A DNA stretch of 64,000 nt from Amycolatopsis acidiphila (GCF_021391495.1 NZ_CP090063.1:4836001-4900000); one strand, 5' to 3'; positions 16,757-25,840 are shown, numbered from the stretch's first letter. Numbers and translations: made by a program. The notes: a model not told the origin generated them from the sequence alone.

Positions 16757-17639
16757 CGTCGGCCGCGGTGCGGAAACCCAGGTTGCCGCTGGAGCTGTCG
16801 GGGGTGTTCGCGGTACGCGCGGCCACGCGGTAGCGGTTGCAGTAGGAGTCGTGGCACAGGTAGGAACCGCCGCGCATCGACCGGCCCGAGCGCGCCGGGT
16901 CGAACCAGTCCGCGCACCACTCCCACACGTTGCCGGACACGTTGTACAGCCCGAAACCGTTCGGCTCGAACGCGTCCACCGGTGCGGTTCCGGCGTAGCC
17001 GTCCTCCTCGGTGTTACGCACCGGGAACTTCCCCTGCCAGATGTTGCAGCGATGCTCCCCGCCCGGGATGAGCTCGTCGCCCCACGGGTAGCGCGCCTGG
17101 TCCAGTCCGCCCCGGGCCGCGTACTCCCACTCGACCTCGGTCGGCAGCCGGCGGCCCGCCCACCGGCAGTAGGCCACGGCGTCGTGCCAGGACACGTGCA
17201 CGGCGGGATGGTCCCAGCGCTGCTCGACGCTGCTGCCCGGACCTTCCGGTGCCCGCCAGTACGCCCCGGAAACGCCGCACCACCACGGGGTCTGTTGCGG
17301 CCGCGGCGAGGTCTTGCGCAGCTCGCCGGGCACGAACCGGGCGAACACGTAGGTCCAGCCGAACTTCTCCGCCTCCGTGCGGTAGCCCGTCGCGTCGACG
17401 AACTCGGCGAACCGCGCGTTGGTCACCGCGTGGGCATCGATCGCGAACGCGTCCACGCACACCTCGCGCACCGGGCCCTCGCGGTCCTCGGAAAAGCCGT
17501 CCTCGTCCTCGGTCCCCATCCGGAAAGTCCCGCCGGGCAACCTGATCAGCCCCTCGGAGGCGGTGGCCGCGCCGTGCGGTACGTCCTCGGCGACGCCGGT
17601 GCGCGGGGTGGAACGAGACGGGGGACAACAGTGGGACAC
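16743..17639 (-). CDS. Formylglycine-generating enzyme family protein (sulfatase-modifying factor)
   Basis: A 298-residue protein of the FGE/SUMF1 family. FGE converts the Cys or Ser of a sulfatase signature to formylglycine using copper and O2. PGGTFRMGTEDEDGFSEDREGP opens the domain, GRRLPTEVEWEYAARGG and GNVWEWCADWF are classic family motifs, and the catalytic pair Cys262/Cys267 is present in SYLCHDSYC. The GTG at 17639 has AGGAGG nine bases upstream. No sulfatase gene lies in this window, so its client is elsewhere. It follows the hexapeptide-repeat gene on the same strand (87-base gap). Confidence 0.9.
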   Translation of the reverse strand: MSHCCPPSRSTPRTGVAEDVPHGAATASEGLIRLPGGTFRMGTEDEDGFSEDREGPVREVCVDAFAIDAHAVTNARFAEFVDATGYRTEAEKFGWTYVFARFVPGELRKTSPRPQQTPWWCGVSGAYWRAPEGPGSSVEQRWDHPAVHVSWHDAVAYCRWAGRRLPTEVEWEYAARGGLDQARYPWGDELIPGGEHRCNIWQGKFPVRNTEEDGYAGTAPVDAFEPNGFGLYNVSGNVWEWCADWFDPARSGRSMRGGSYLCHDSYCNRYRVAARTANTPDSSSGNLGFRTAADVSPR

Positions 17640-17726
17640 GCCGGAATACCTCCTACCTCACGTCCACAGTAGCCGCAGCGCGGCGCGCACCCGGCCGAAG
17701 CGGGGGCGTCGCGTCGTCGTCCGGGA

Positions 17727-18335
17727 TCAAGAACCGTCGACGGGGCGGTCGCCACGGTGGCTGCCGAACTGCTCGGCGTAGCGGGCGGTGACGCGGTCCA
17801 TCGTGGCCTCTTCGCGTGCGAGCCCGAACACGGTGCCGGGAAAATCGGATTCGCGTTGCATGCTCCACAGTTCCTCGTGCTGCTCGGGCGGGAACAGGCG
17901 CGCCGGGTTGCCGACCGCGATCCAGCCGATCGGCACCGTGGTTCCCGGTTCGAGGTGAGCGTTGACGTGCACGACGGCGTGGATGCGAACCTCGGACCCT
18001 GTTCCGATCCGCGCGCCGGGAAAGATCGCCGCACCGGTGGCGACGAACACCTCGTCCTCGATCGAAGCGCCGTTGACATGGCAGTGCGGACCGATCAGCA
18101 CGCTGCGGCCGATCGTGCCGGCGTTGCCCTCGCGGCCACGGACAAGGGCGTTCTCCATGACGATCGAGCGTGCGCCGACCTCGATCGCCCCGCCCTCCGC
18201 GGTGAGCACCGCGCCGAACAGGACCCGAACGTCCTCGCCGATCGTGACATCACCACATACGACCGCGTTCGGCGCCACGTAGGCCGACGGGTGGATACGT
18301 GGGCGGAGGCCGTCATGCTCGAGAATCATCCGCAC
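17727..18335 (-). CDS. Gamma-carbonic-anhydrase-like hexapeptide-repeat protein
   Basis: A 202-residue left-handed beta-helix protein of the gamma-carbonic anhydrase/PaaY/CaiE group. Hexapeptide repeats run from about residue 15 to 130 (AYVAPNAVVCGDVTIGEDV, then SVLIGPHCHVNGASIEDEV). A C-terminal helical tail carries GNPARLFPPEQ. Histidines such as those in GPHCH and RIHAVVH could form the metal site. Members are trimeric and often lack measured carbonic anhydrase activity, so the reaction is uncertain. It appears to be the first gene of a two-gene leftward unit with FGE. Confidence 0.78.
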   Translation of the reverse strand: MRMILEHDGLRPRIHPSAYVAPNAVVCGDVTIGEDVRVLFGAVLTAEGGAIEVGARSIVMENALVRGREGNAGTIGRSVLIGPHCHVNGASIEDEVFVATGAAIFPGARIGTGSEVRIHAVVHVNAHLEPGTTVPIGWIAVGNPARLFPPEQHEELWSMQRESDFPGTVFGLAREEATMDRVTARYAEQFGSHRGDRPVDGS

Positions 18336-18574
18336 ATCGTCCCCACGCCGAGCGGGAACGGCAACGAGGACGCCGGATGGACTTCGCTATCGGTATCACG
18401 GAGTTTCGATGCCGCCACCATCCCCGCGCTGGTCCTGCTCACCGCCGCCGCCGACGTCGCCGGCCAGCTGAGTCCGGGTGCGCGGAACCCGGGCGGACAG
18501 GACGCCCCGGCGAACCGCGTTTCACGCGGCGCCGGTTTTCCCCGCGCCTCAGCCGGTTCTCAGTGTCGGCAGGC

Positions 18575-18912
18575 GGGACCTTCGGTATGATCGCCAACCG
18601 GCCTCCACCGGCCAGTTCCGCGCGATCAACGCCGTCGGCGCCGTGATCATCCTGCTCGCCGGGGTGCTGCCGCTCGTCGCGGTCCGGCTGCCGGTCCTGC
18701 GCCGTGCCCTGCCGGTGCCCGGCTGGGTCGGTGCGGTCGGATGCTGCATGCACGCGCTGGTCGACGGCATGCTGCGGGTGCTCAGCGTGCTCGGCGCGCA
18801 CCCGACTCAGCTCCCGGCGAGCGCCTGGACCTCGTTCGACCGGCATGCGTCCGTCACCAGGCCGAAGCGGCGCGCGTGGCTCGTCTCGGCGGTCGCCGGC
18901 TGTCTCGCGCTG
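18575..18912 (+). pseudogene. Possible decayed membrane-protein gene fragment in a 600-base gap
   Basis: Between 18336 and 18942 no convincing intact gene is seen. One frame encodes a membrane-like stretch (GAVIILLAGVLPLVAVRLP, then GWVGAVGCCMHALVDGML and AHPTQLPASAWTSFDRHA). It recalls the C-terminal part of small actinobacterial membrane proteins of the DUF3995 kind, then breaks into a basic non-family tail. No start with a ribosome site is visible. I read it as a relic, with low certainty. Nothing recognisable lies in 18336-18574 beyond the expected promoter area of the hexapeptide gene. Confidence 0.3.
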
Positions 18913-18942
18913 ACGGTGCCACAGCAGCGAAGGGAACCGATC

Positions 18943-19614
18943 ATGATCACCGAGGCCGCACCCAGGACCACCGCCGGACACCCGCTGCGCCAGGGGTTGA
19001 CGCCGCTGGTGGTCGACGTGGCCGTGCCCATCGGCCTGTACTACCTGCTCGCCAAGGGGTTCGGGATGAGCGAGCCGGCGGCGCTCGCGTGGAGCAGTGC
19101 CGTCCCGGCCGTGCGCACCGTGTGGGGAGTCGTGGCGCAGCGGCGGGTCAACGCGCCGGCGGCGCTGATGCTGGCGGTGAACGTGGCCGGGGTGCTGCTG
19201 AGCCTGCTCAGCGGCGACCCGCGGCTGATGCTCGCCAAGTAGGGGGTGGTGAGCAGCGTGGTCGGCCTGGTGATCCTCGGGTCGGTGTGCCTGGCCCGCC
19301 CCATCATGAGCACGGCGCTGCGCCCGCTGTTCGCCAAGGGCGACGCGGGCCGGCTGGCGGCGTGGGACCGGCTCTCGGCGACCTCGCCCGCGTTCCGCCG
19401 GGCGGAGCGCACCTTCTCGCTCGTCTGGGGAACCGCGTTGCTGACCGAATGCGTGGTGCGCATCGTCGGCGTCTGCACCCTGCCGGTCGACACGATGGTC
19501 TGGCTCGGCACGGTGATCCTGCTGGCGGCGCTGGCGGTCGCCTTCCGGGTGAGCCATGCCCTGGCCCTGCGCCCGATGAAGGACCTGTTCGTCGCGGAGC
19601 AGGCCGTTCAGTAA
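18943..19614 (+). pseudogene. VC0807-like membrane protein gene split by an in-frame amber codon
   Basis: Two parts lie in one frame and together form a membrane protein of about 223 residues. Residues 1-99 (start MITEAAPRTTAGHPLR, ribosome site AAGGGA) end at TAG 19240-19242. Reading then resumes as GVVSSVVGLVILGSVCLARP and ends at 19614. The hydrophobic pattern, four to five segments, resembles the actinobacterial VC0807-like family and continues smoothly across the stop, as expected from a single nonsense change. A separate start exists at GTG 19246 but lacks a ribosome site of its own. It could be a true pseudogene, a sequencing error, or read-through. Confidence 0.6.
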
Positions 19615-19660
19615 CTTGGGTCCCTCTCATCAGAACGGTCCGAGCCGGGAAGGAGTGGAG

Positions 19661-20851
19661 ATGAGCCAGTCGCCCGAGATCGCCATCCTCGGCGGCGGGA
19701 TCGGCGGCCTCGCGGCCGCCGCCTTCCTGCGGCGGGCCGGCCTTGCGAGCACGATCTACGAACAGGCAGCCGAGCTGACGGACGTGGGCGCGGGCCTCGT
19801 GGTGGCTCCCAACGCCGCCTGGCTGCTGCGCAGACTCGGCGTGCTCGACGCCTTCACCCGCCGGGCGGTGCGGTTGGAGGTCGGCTGGGAGTTCCGGCGC
19901 TGGCAGGACGGCCGGATCCTCTCGGCCGAAAACCTCGCCACGTCGTGCGAACGGCTCTACGGCGAGCAGACCTACACCGCACACCGTGCCGATCTGCTCG
20001 ACGTCCTCCGGAAAGCGGTCCCGGAAGACACCGTGCACCTCGGCAGGCGATGCACCGGACTGCTCCCGCGGGAGGGACGCCCGGCCCTGCGTTTCGACGA
20101 CGGCGAGGTGGTCGAGACCGACGTCGTGATCGGCGCCGACGGGATCCACTCGGTGGTGCGCCACGCGCTCACCGAATCGCCCGCCCCCGCCTATTCGGGC
20201 CTCTGCGCCTTCCGCGCGCTGGTACCTGCCCAGGACGCACCCCCGCCGGCCCGGCGGAACGCGCAGACACTGTGGATCGGACCGGATCACCACCTGGTGC
20301 ACTACCCCGTCTCCGCGGGCGAGCTGGTGAACCTCGTCGCCTTCGCCCCGGCCGGGGACTACGCCGTCGAATCGTGGACGGCGACCGCGACGGTCGAAGA
20401 GCTCCTCGCCGAGTTCCGCGGATGGGACCCGCGGCTGCTCGACCTGATCCGGGCGGCCGGCACGCCGGGGCGGTGGGCATTGCTGGACCGCAGCCCGTTG
20501 CGACGGTGGAGCCACGGACCCGTCACCCTGCTCGGAGACGCCGCACACCCGATGTTCCCGTTCTTCACACAGGGAGCGGCACAAGCGATCGAGGACGCCG
20601 CCGTGCTGGCCCGGTGCCTCGCCGCGGACGCCGCCGATCCCGCCACGGCGCTCCGACGCTACGAGGCACTGCGAATCCCACGCACCACCCGGCTCCAGGA
20701 AGTCAGCCACGGACGCTCGCACCTCAACCACCTTCCTGACGGGCCGGCGCAGCAAGCCCGCGACGCGGCGTTCGCCGACGCCGATCCCTTGCTGGCCAAC
20801 GGCTGGATCTACGGCTACGACCCGGACACCGCGGCGGCGCTGCCCCGGTGA
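19661..20851 (+). CDS. FAD-dependent aromatic-ring-type monooxygenase
   Basis: A 396-residue group A flavoprotein monooxygenase. The dinucleotide fold GGGIGGLAAA is at about residues 10-19, the GADGIHS motif (contacts with FAD and NAD(P)H) near 158-164 and the second FAD motif GDAAHPMFPFFTQGA near 290. Such enzymes hydroxylate aromatic or similar substrates with NAD(P)H and O2; salicylate and 3-hydroxybenzoate hydroxylases are close in layout. The ATG at 19661 follows AAGGAG. No other aromatic-pathway gene is adjacent, so the substrate is open. Confidence 0.85.
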   Translation: MSQSPEIAILGGGIGGLAAAAFLRRAGLASTIYEQAAELTDVGAGLVVAPNAAWLLRRLGVLDAFTRRAVRLEVGWEFRRWQDGRILSAENLATSCERLYGEQTYTAHRADLLDVLRKAVPEDTVHLGRRCTGLLPREGRPALRFDDGEVVETDVVIGADGIHSVVRHALTESPAPAYSGLCAFRALVPAQDAPPPARRNAQTLWIGPDHHLVHYPVSAGELVNLVAFAPAGDYAVESWTATATVEELLAEFRGWDPRLLDLIRAAGTPGRWALLDRSPLRRWSHGPVTLLGDAAHPMFPFFTQGAAQAIEDAAVLARCLAADAADPATALRRYEALRIPRTTRLQEVSHGRSHLNHLPDGPAQQARDAAFADADPLLANGWIYGYDPDTAAALPR

Positions 20852-20857
20852 ACCCGG

Positions 20858-21140
20858 CTACTGCCCGTCCCGGTGGACGGCCTCGAGCCGGGCCAGGTCG
20901 TCAGGCGCGAGCCGCAGCGCCGCGGCGGCGGCGTTCTCCGCGAGGTGGCCGGTACCCGGGATGGCCAGCCGGCCTCGCCTGGGCCAGCTGCTCCGGGCGC
21001 GCGTTGGACGCCCCGAGGTGACGGATCAAGCCGGCGTCGCGCTGGGGCAGCCGCATCGCGCCGAACCCGACCCGGTTGCCGGTCAGGTCCCCGGGCGTCC
21101 AGGTGCCCGCGGCCGCCGCGTCGACCGTTGCAGAAGCCAT
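20858..21140 (-). pseudogene. Aldo/keto reductase relic with internal deletions
   Basis: On the minus strand short pieces of one aldo/keto reductase follow each other. They are an N-terminal piece (DLTGNRVGFGAMRLPQ), a middle piece (GLIRHLGASNARPEQLAQA) and, after a frame change near 20970, the C-terminal piece (AIPGTGHLAENAAAAALRL) ending in TAG at 20860-20858. The family is normally 280-330 residues; about 95 remain, and the catalytic barrel is lost. The order of pieces is intact, which points to at least two deletions in place rather than transfer of a fragment. Confidence 0.72.
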
Positions 21141-21150
21141 GGCCCGGGCG

Positions 21151-21714
21151 TCAGTTCAGGAGGTTTCGCGCCCACGCGGTCACATGCACCTGTGCTGTCG
21201 TGCCGAGATCGGCGTCGAGCGGGAGGGTCTGCGTTGCGGCGCCGGGGATCGGGACGACCTCGACCGACGACCCGGTCGAGCGGTCGCCGTAGGTGACGGT
21301 GCCCGACCACGACAGGACCGAGAGCGCCCGCCCGCCGGGCTCGACCGTCACCGGCGAAGGGCCGGGATCGCGTGCCATGTAAGAGGAATCGTGCAGCAGG
21401 GTGACCGGCATCGGGACACCGCCGCCGTCGAGCAGCCGGATCTCCGGATAGCCCTCGAGCCGGATCGGGTGCGTGCCGCAGTTGGTCACCGTCAGGACGC
21501 TCGCCCGGTGCCCCAGGGCCGCCTCGACCTCACCGGCCTCGACGCTGAGCCCCGGTGCGGGACAGGCAGCCGGGGTGGGACTGGCCGGCACCGGCGACGG
21601 CGACGCGACCGGCCCGGCCGTCAGCAGTCGCGGGTCGATCCCGTTGTCGTACTGGCCCACCCGCCCGCAGGCGGTGAGGGCGAGCAGCAGAAGCAGGACA
21701 ACAGCGCAGCGCAT
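21151..21714 (-). CDS. Secreted lipoprotein with DUF4232-like domain
   Basis: A 187-residue lipoprotein. The signal peptide is MRCAVVLLLLLALTAC with lipobox LTAC (Cys16), followed by a Ser/Pro/Ala linker (about 35-50). A beta-rich domain with two Cys (ACPAPGLSV and VTNCGTHPIRLEGYP) follows, characteristic of DUF4232 proteins common in actinomycetes. It should be anchored on the outer face of the membrane; its function is unknown. I chose the ATG at 21714 because it begins directly with the signal sequence; an earlier start would bury it. Divergent from the tetronate operon. Confidence 0.8.
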   Translation of the reverse strand: MRCAVVLLLLLALTACGRVGQYDNGIDPRLLTAGPVASPSPVPASPTPAACPAPGLSVEAGEVEAALGHRASVLTVTNCGTHPIRLEGYPEIRLLDGGGVPMPVTLLHDSSYMARDPGPSPVTVEPGGRALSVLSWSGTVTYGDRSTGSSVEVVPIPGAATQTLPLDADLGTTAQVHVTAWARNLLN

Positions 21715-21771
21715 GAGCCCCCTGTTCCGGACGCGTGAGCGTAACAGCGTGTCGATGACCGACAGCGGCTG

Positions 21772-21836
21772 CGCGCAACACGCAGCATGTTTGCGCGAAG
21801 TACGCAGATTCACCTACGCTTACGCACATAACGCAC
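21772..21836 (+). promoter_or_regulatory. Repeat-rich control region before kdgT
   Basis: The inverted repeat CGCGCAA (21772-21778) and TTGCGCG (21791-21797) is followed by a run of direct repeats: TACGCA (21801), TACGCT (21815), TACGCA (21821) and AACGCA (21830). Spacings of 14, 6 and 9 bases and position just before the operon suggest binding sites for the DeoR regulator encoded at its end. No clear -10/-35 pair stands out. Confidence 0.45.
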
Positions 21837-21864
21837 CCATGGCCCACGTTCAAGGAGGAGCGTC

Positions 21865-22851
21865 GTGGCGGTTCCCCTCAAGCGCCGGATCGAGGCGGTC
21901 CCCGGCGGAATGATGATCGTCCCGCTGCTGGTCGGTGCGGTGCTCTACACCGTCGCCCCCGGCACCGGAAAGTTCTTCGGGTCCTTCACCGGGGCCCTGT
22001 TCTCCGGGTCGCTGACGATCCTCGCCGTCTTCTACGTCTGTATGGGCGCGGGCATCGAGGTCCGGTCGACGCCCTACATCCTGAAGAAGGGCGGCGCGCT
22101 CTTCGCGGCCAAGGTGGCGATCTCGGTGATCGTCGGCGTCATCCTCGGCCGCCTGCTCGGCGAGCTGCCGATCAGCTCCGGCGCCTTCGCCGGCCTGTCC
22201 ACGCTCGCGGTCGTGGCGGCGATGAACGACACCAACGGCGGCCTGTACATGGCGTTGATGGGCCAGTTCGGCAAGGGCAAGGACGTCGCGGCGTACTCGA
22301 TCATGACCATCGAGTCCGGCCCGTTCCTCACCATGCTCACGCTCGGCGCGGCCGGGCTGTCCGCGTTCCCGTGGCAGACCCTCGTCGGCGCCGTGCTCCC
22401 CCTGCTGGTCGGCATGCTGCTGGGCAACCTGGACCCGGACATGCGGGAGTGGCTCGGCCGGGCCGTGCCGGTGCTCATCCCGTTCTTCGCGTTCGCGCTC
22501 GGCTCGAGCATCGACCTCAAGTCGGTGTGGCGCGCGGGCCTGCTGGGCCTCGGGCTAGGGCTGTTCGTGTTCCTGGTGACCGGGGCGGTGCTGCTGCTCG
22601 CCGACAAGTTCACCGGCGGGACGGGCATCGCGGGCATCGCGGCCGCGTCCACGGCGGGCAACGCCGCGGCGGTCCCCGCGATCGTCGCGGCGGCGAACCC
22701 GGCTTACCGCGCCGCCGCGGCACAGGCGACGATCCTGGTGGCGGCTTCGGTGGTGGTGACCTCCCTGCTGGTCCCGTTCGCCACCGCCTGGTTCGCCGCG
22801 CGAGCCAGGGCGAAGGAGGAGAAACAGGTGACCGAAAGGACATCGCCGTGA
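21865..22851 (+). CDS. kdgT: 2-keto-3-deoxygluconate permease family (KdgT) sugar-acid transporter
   Basis: A 328-residue membrane protein of the KdgT family with about ten transmembrane segments. Typical motifs are [18 protein letters not shown] at the N-terminus, [19 protein letters not shown] near residue 115 and the C-terminal [17 protein letters not shown]. KdgT proteins are proton symporters for sugar acids. Its GTG has AAGGAGGAG upstream. The next gene is a DUF1537 acid-sugar kinase (four-base overlap) followed by PdxA2, so the cargo here is probably a four-carbon acid (threonate or erythronate) and not 2-keto-3-deoxygluconate. Confidence 0.87.
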   Translation: MAVPLKRRIEAVPGGMMIVPLLVGAVLYTVAPGTGKFFGSFTGALFSGSLTILAVFYVCMGAGIEVRSTPYILKKGGALFAAKVAISVIVGVILGRLLGELPISSGAFAGLSTLAVVAAMNDTNGGLYMALMGQFGKGKDVAAYSIMTIESGPFLTMLTLGAAGLSAFPWQTLVGAVLPLLVGMLLGNLDPDMREWLGRAVPVLIPFFAFALGSSIDLKSVWRAGLLGLGLGLFVFLVTGAVLLLADKFTGGTGIAGIAAASTAGNAAAVPAIVAAANPAYRAAAAQATILVAASVVVTSLLVPFATAWFAARARAKEEKQVTERTSP

Positions 22852-24011
22852 GCGAGCGGCTGGTGATCGTCGCCGACGACCTCACCGGCGCCGCCGACGC
22901 GGCGGCCGCCTACGGGCCCTTCGACCGGGTCGCGGTGGCGCTCGACGGCTCGGCCGCGCTGCCGGACGCCGACGTGATCGCGATCGACACCGACAGCAGG
23001 CACCGCAGCCCGGAGTTCGCCGCGCGGGCCGTGGCGGCGGCCGTGCGCGGGGCGGCCGACGCCGGGTTCCCGCTGTACAAGAAGATCGACTCGACACTGC
23101 GCGGCAACATCGCGGCCGAGGTCGGCGCCGCCCTGCACGAACTTTCGGCGACGGCGCTGCTCGCGCCCGCGTTCCCGGGCACCGGACGGACGGTGACGGG
23201 CGGCGTGCTGCGGGTCGGCGACACCGTTCGCGGCGACCTGCGGGAGCTGTTCGCCGGAACCGGCTTGCGCACGGCGCTGATCCCGCTGGATGTTGTCCGA
23301 AGTGGACCGTCCGAGGTGGTCGCCGCGTACCGCGCGGCGGCGGCCGACGTGGTGTGCGCGGACGCGGTGACCGAGGCCGACCTGGAGGTCCTGCACGCGG
23401 CGGGCACGGCGCTCGGGCCGGACGTGCTCCTCGTCGGTTCCGCCGGTCTCACGCGGGTCGCCGCGCGGGCCCGCGGCCACCGCGAGCGGCCGTTCCCGCC
23501 CGCGGGCGGCGCGGCGGTGCTCACCGTGCTCGGCAGTTACTCCGGGCTCGCCCGTGAGCAGCGGGCGGCGATGGCAGCGTCCGGCGAGGTCACCGTGGTG
23601 GCGGTCGCCGCCCCGTTCGGCCTTGCGGAGCAACGCCGGGCCGGAGCAGCGCTGTCCACATCGGACGGTGATGTGCTGCTCGTGCCGGATCCGGCGGCCC
23701 CGGTCGCCCGTGCCGACGCGGCCGAGGTCGCGGGTGCGCTCGCGAGCGTCGCGGCCCGCCATGTCGCGCGGCGGCGGGACACGCTCGCCGGCCTGATCCT
23801 GGCCGGCGGCGAGACCGCGCGAGCCGTGCTGCTGGCCGCCGGGGTGCGCGGCTTCACCGTGCTCGGCGAGCTGGCGCCCGGTGTCGTCCGCTCGGCCGTG
23901 CCCGAGCTCGGCGGGCTGCCCCTGATCACCAAGGCCGGCGCCTTCGGCGCGCCGGACACCCTGGAGCACGCCCGGCGCGCACTGCACGCGCCGGCCGGCG
24001 CTTCACACTGA
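22848..24011 (+). CDS. dtnK: Four-carbon acid-sugar kinase family protein (DUF1537)
   Basis: A 387-residue DUF1537/OtnK-type kinase. The N-terminal domain opens with [15 protein letters not shown] and holds [10 protein letters not shown], the sugar-acid binding stretch. The C-terminal ATP domain has [29 protein letters not shown] and the closing [17 protein letters not shown]1537 enzymes phosphorylate D-threonate, D-erythronate or related tetronates at O4. It begins at GTG 22848 in the stop of kdgT (GTGA). Some family members are 30-40 residues longer, but all main motifs are present. The D-threonate kinase name is a best guess among related substrates. Confidence 0.82.
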   Translation: MSERLVIVADDLTGAADAAAAYGPFDRVAVALDGSAALPDADVIAIDTDSRHRSPEFAARAVAAAVRGAADAGFPLYKKIDSTLRGNIAAEVGAALHELSATALLAPAFPGTGRTVTGGVLRVGDTVRGDLRELFAGTGLRTALIPLDVVRSGPSEVVAAYRAAAADVVCADAVTEADLEVLHAAGTALGPDVLLVGSAGLTRVAARARGHRERPFPPAGGAAVLTVLGSYSGLAREQRAAMAASGEVTVVAVAAPFGLAEQRRAGAALSTSDGDVLLVPDPAAPVARADAAEVAGALASVAARHVARRRDTLAGLILAGGETARAVLLAAGVRGFTVLGELAPGVVRSAVPELGGLPLITKAGAFGAPDTLEHARRALHAPAGASH

Positions 24012-24031
24012 ACGAGGAGGAGAGGATTTCC

Positions 24032-25042
24032 ATGGCACGACCCATTGTCGCCATCACCATGGGGGACGCCGCGGGCGTCGGACCGGAGGTCGTAGTCAAG
24101 GCGCTGGCGGACGCCGGGCTGTACCGCTCGTGCCGCCCGCTCGTGGTCGGCGACGCCGCGCGCCTGCGCAAGGCGATCGCCGTCACCGGCGTCGCGCTGG
24201 AGGTCCGGGCCGTCGAGGCACCGGAGGACGGGGGCTACACCGCGGGCGTGGCCGACTGCCTCGACCTGGGCCTGATCCCCGAGGACCTGCCGTTCGGCGA
24301 GCTGTCGCCGATCGCGGGCGAGGCCGCGTACCAGTACGTCCGGACCGCGACCGAGCTCGCGGTGGCGGGCCGCGTGCAGGCCATCTGCACCGCGCCGCTG
24401 AACAAGGAGGCGCTGCACGCGGCCGGGCACCGCTACCCCGGGCACACCGAGCTGCTCGCCGCGCTCACCGGCACGCCGGAGGTGTCGATGATGCTGTCCG
24501 CGCCGAAGCTGCGCGTCGTGCACGTGACCACGCACATCGGGCTGGTGGACGCGGTGGCGAAGATCGAGCCGGGCCTGGTCGCCAGGACGATCCGCCGGGG
24601 GGAGGAGACCCTTCGCAGGTCCGGCATCGACCGTCCGCACATCGCGGTGTGCGGGATCAACCCGCACGCGGGCGAGAACGGCTTGTTCGGGCGTGGCGAG
24701 GAAGCGGAGAAGATAGCGCCCGCGATCGCCGAGTGCCGCGCCCAGGGCATCGACGTCGACGGGCCGCTGCCCGCGGACACCGTCTTCTTCCGCGCGGTCC
24801 GCGGCGACTTCGACCTGGTCGTCGCGATGTACCACGACCAGGGCCACGGCCCGGTCAAGGTGCTCGGCTTCGACGCGGGGGTGAACATCACGATCGGCCT
24901 GCCGGTGATCCGGACCAGCGTCGACCACGGCACGGCGTTCGACATCGCGGGCACCGGCAGGGCGGACGAGGCGAGCATGCTGGAAGCCCTGCGCCAGGCG
25001 GTCGAGCTGGCGCCGCAGGCGAAGGAGGAGCACGCGTCGTGA
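24032..25042 (+). CDS. pdxA2: PdxA-family 4-phosphotetronate dehydrogenase (PdxA2)
   Basis: A 336-residue metal-dependent dehydrogenase of the PdxA family. TMGDAAGVGPEV opens the fold; metal and phosphate motifs are YPGHTELLA, HVTTHIGLVDAV and MYHDQGHGPVKVLGF. PdxA2 proteins oxidise and decarboxylate D-threonate/D-erythronate 4-phosphate to dihydroxyacetone phosphate. Together with the transporter and kinase this completes a route from tetronate to central metabolism. A vitamin B6 role is unlikely because no other pdx gene is present and the operon context is catabolic. The start has GAGGAGGAGAGG upstream. Confidence 0.87.
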   Translation: MARPIVAITMGDAAGVGPEVVVKALADAGLYRSCRPLVVGDAARLRKAIAVTGVALEVRAVEAPEDGGYTAGVADCLDLGLIPEDLPFGELSPIAGEAAYQYVRTATELAVAGRVQAICTAPLNKEALHAAGHRYPGHTELLAALTGTPEVSMMLSAPKLRVVHVTTHIGLVDAVAKIEPGLVARTIRRGEETLRRSGIDRPHIAVCGINPHAGENGLFGRGEEAEKIAPAIAECRAQGIDVDGPLPADTVFFRAVRGDFDLVVAMYHDQGHGPVKVLGFDAGVNITIGLPVIRTSVDHGTAFDIAGTGRADEASMLEALRQAVELAPQAKEEHAS

Positions 25043-25800
25043 ACGCACGCACCCGGCGGGAAGCGATCCGGGACCTGCTGCGCAACCGCCCGGTCGGGGT
25101 GGACGAGCTCGCCGTGCGCTTCAACGTCACCGCGTCCACGATCCGCCGCGATCTCGCCGTGCTGACCGAGGCCGGCGAGATCGTGCGCACCTATGGCGGG
25201 GCGCTCGCGCCGGGCTGCGAGGAGCAGCCGCTGCACGAGCGGGAGACCTTGGCGGGTGTGGAGAAGGCCGCCATCGCGCGCGAGGCCGAGAAGCACGTCC
25301 GGCAGGGACAGCTGCTGTTCCTCGACGCGGGCACGACAGTCGGCGCGCTGGCCGCACGGCTGGCAGGCTGGACCGGGATCAGCGTCGCGACCACCGGCCT
25401 GACCACGCTCAACGCGCTCGCGGACGCCGAGGGCGTCGAGCTCATCGCGCTCGGCGGCGTGGTCCGGCACATCAGCCAGGGCACGGTCGGCCCGCTCACG
25501 GAGCTGGCCCTGACCCGGCTGACCGCGGACGCGGTGTTCTTCAGCGGCGACGGGATCACCGCCGAGCGCGGTGTGTGCGAAGCCAGCGCGGAACAAGCCG
25601 CCGCGAAGCGCCGTCTCATCGAGCAGGCCAGCGAGGTGTTCGTGCTGGCGGACGCGAGCAAGCTCGGCCGGGCGAGCTCGCACTGGTGGACGACGCTGCC
25701 GCCCGCCTGGACGTTGATCACCGACTCGTCGGCGACCGAGGAGCAGCTCGCGCCGTTCCGCGCACTACCCGGGGTCACCGTGCACGTGGCGCAGGTCTGA
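25039..25800 (+). CDS. DeoR family transcriptional regulator of the tetronate operon
   Basis: A 253-residue DeoR repressor. The N-terminal helix-turn-helix (about residues 3-57) has VDELAVRFNVTASTIRRDLAVL, and the sugar-phosphate sensor domain follows, with LDAGTTVGALA near 95 and VFFSGDGITAERGV near 155. It begins at GTG 25039, overlapping pdxA2 by four bases, and ends the operon. DeoR proteins usually respond to a phosphorylated pathway intermediate, so the tetronate 4-phosphate or dihydroxyacetone phosphate is a likely effector. Its target is probably the repeat region at 21772-21836. Confidence 0.87.
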   Translation: MNARTRREAIRDLLRNRPVGVDELAVRFNVTASTIRRDLAVLTEAGEIVRTYGGALAPGCEEQPLHERETLAGVEKAAIAREAEKHVRQGQLLFLDAGTTVGALAARLAGWTGISVATTGLTTLNALADAEGVELIALGGVVRHISQGTVGPLTELALTRLTADAVFFSGDGITAERGVCEASAEQAAAKRRLIEQASEVFVLADASKLGRASSHWWTTLPPAWTLITDSSATEEQLAPFRALPGVTVHVAQV

Positions 25801-25840
25801 GCGAGGGTCGCCGCCGCCGCGGACGTCGGCGCGCTCGTGG

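Noticed and set aside
18439..19557. Antisense frame across the amber-split membrane gene
   Set aside because: Its translation is His/Arg/Gln-rich low complexity with no recognisable fold. The sense strand has membrane helices and a ribosome site.
24032..25042. Annotation as vitamin B6 biosynthesis enzyme PdxA
   Set aside because: It stands in an operon with a DUF1537 kinase, a sugar-acid permease and a DeoR regulator, the context of the catabolic PdxA2 branch.
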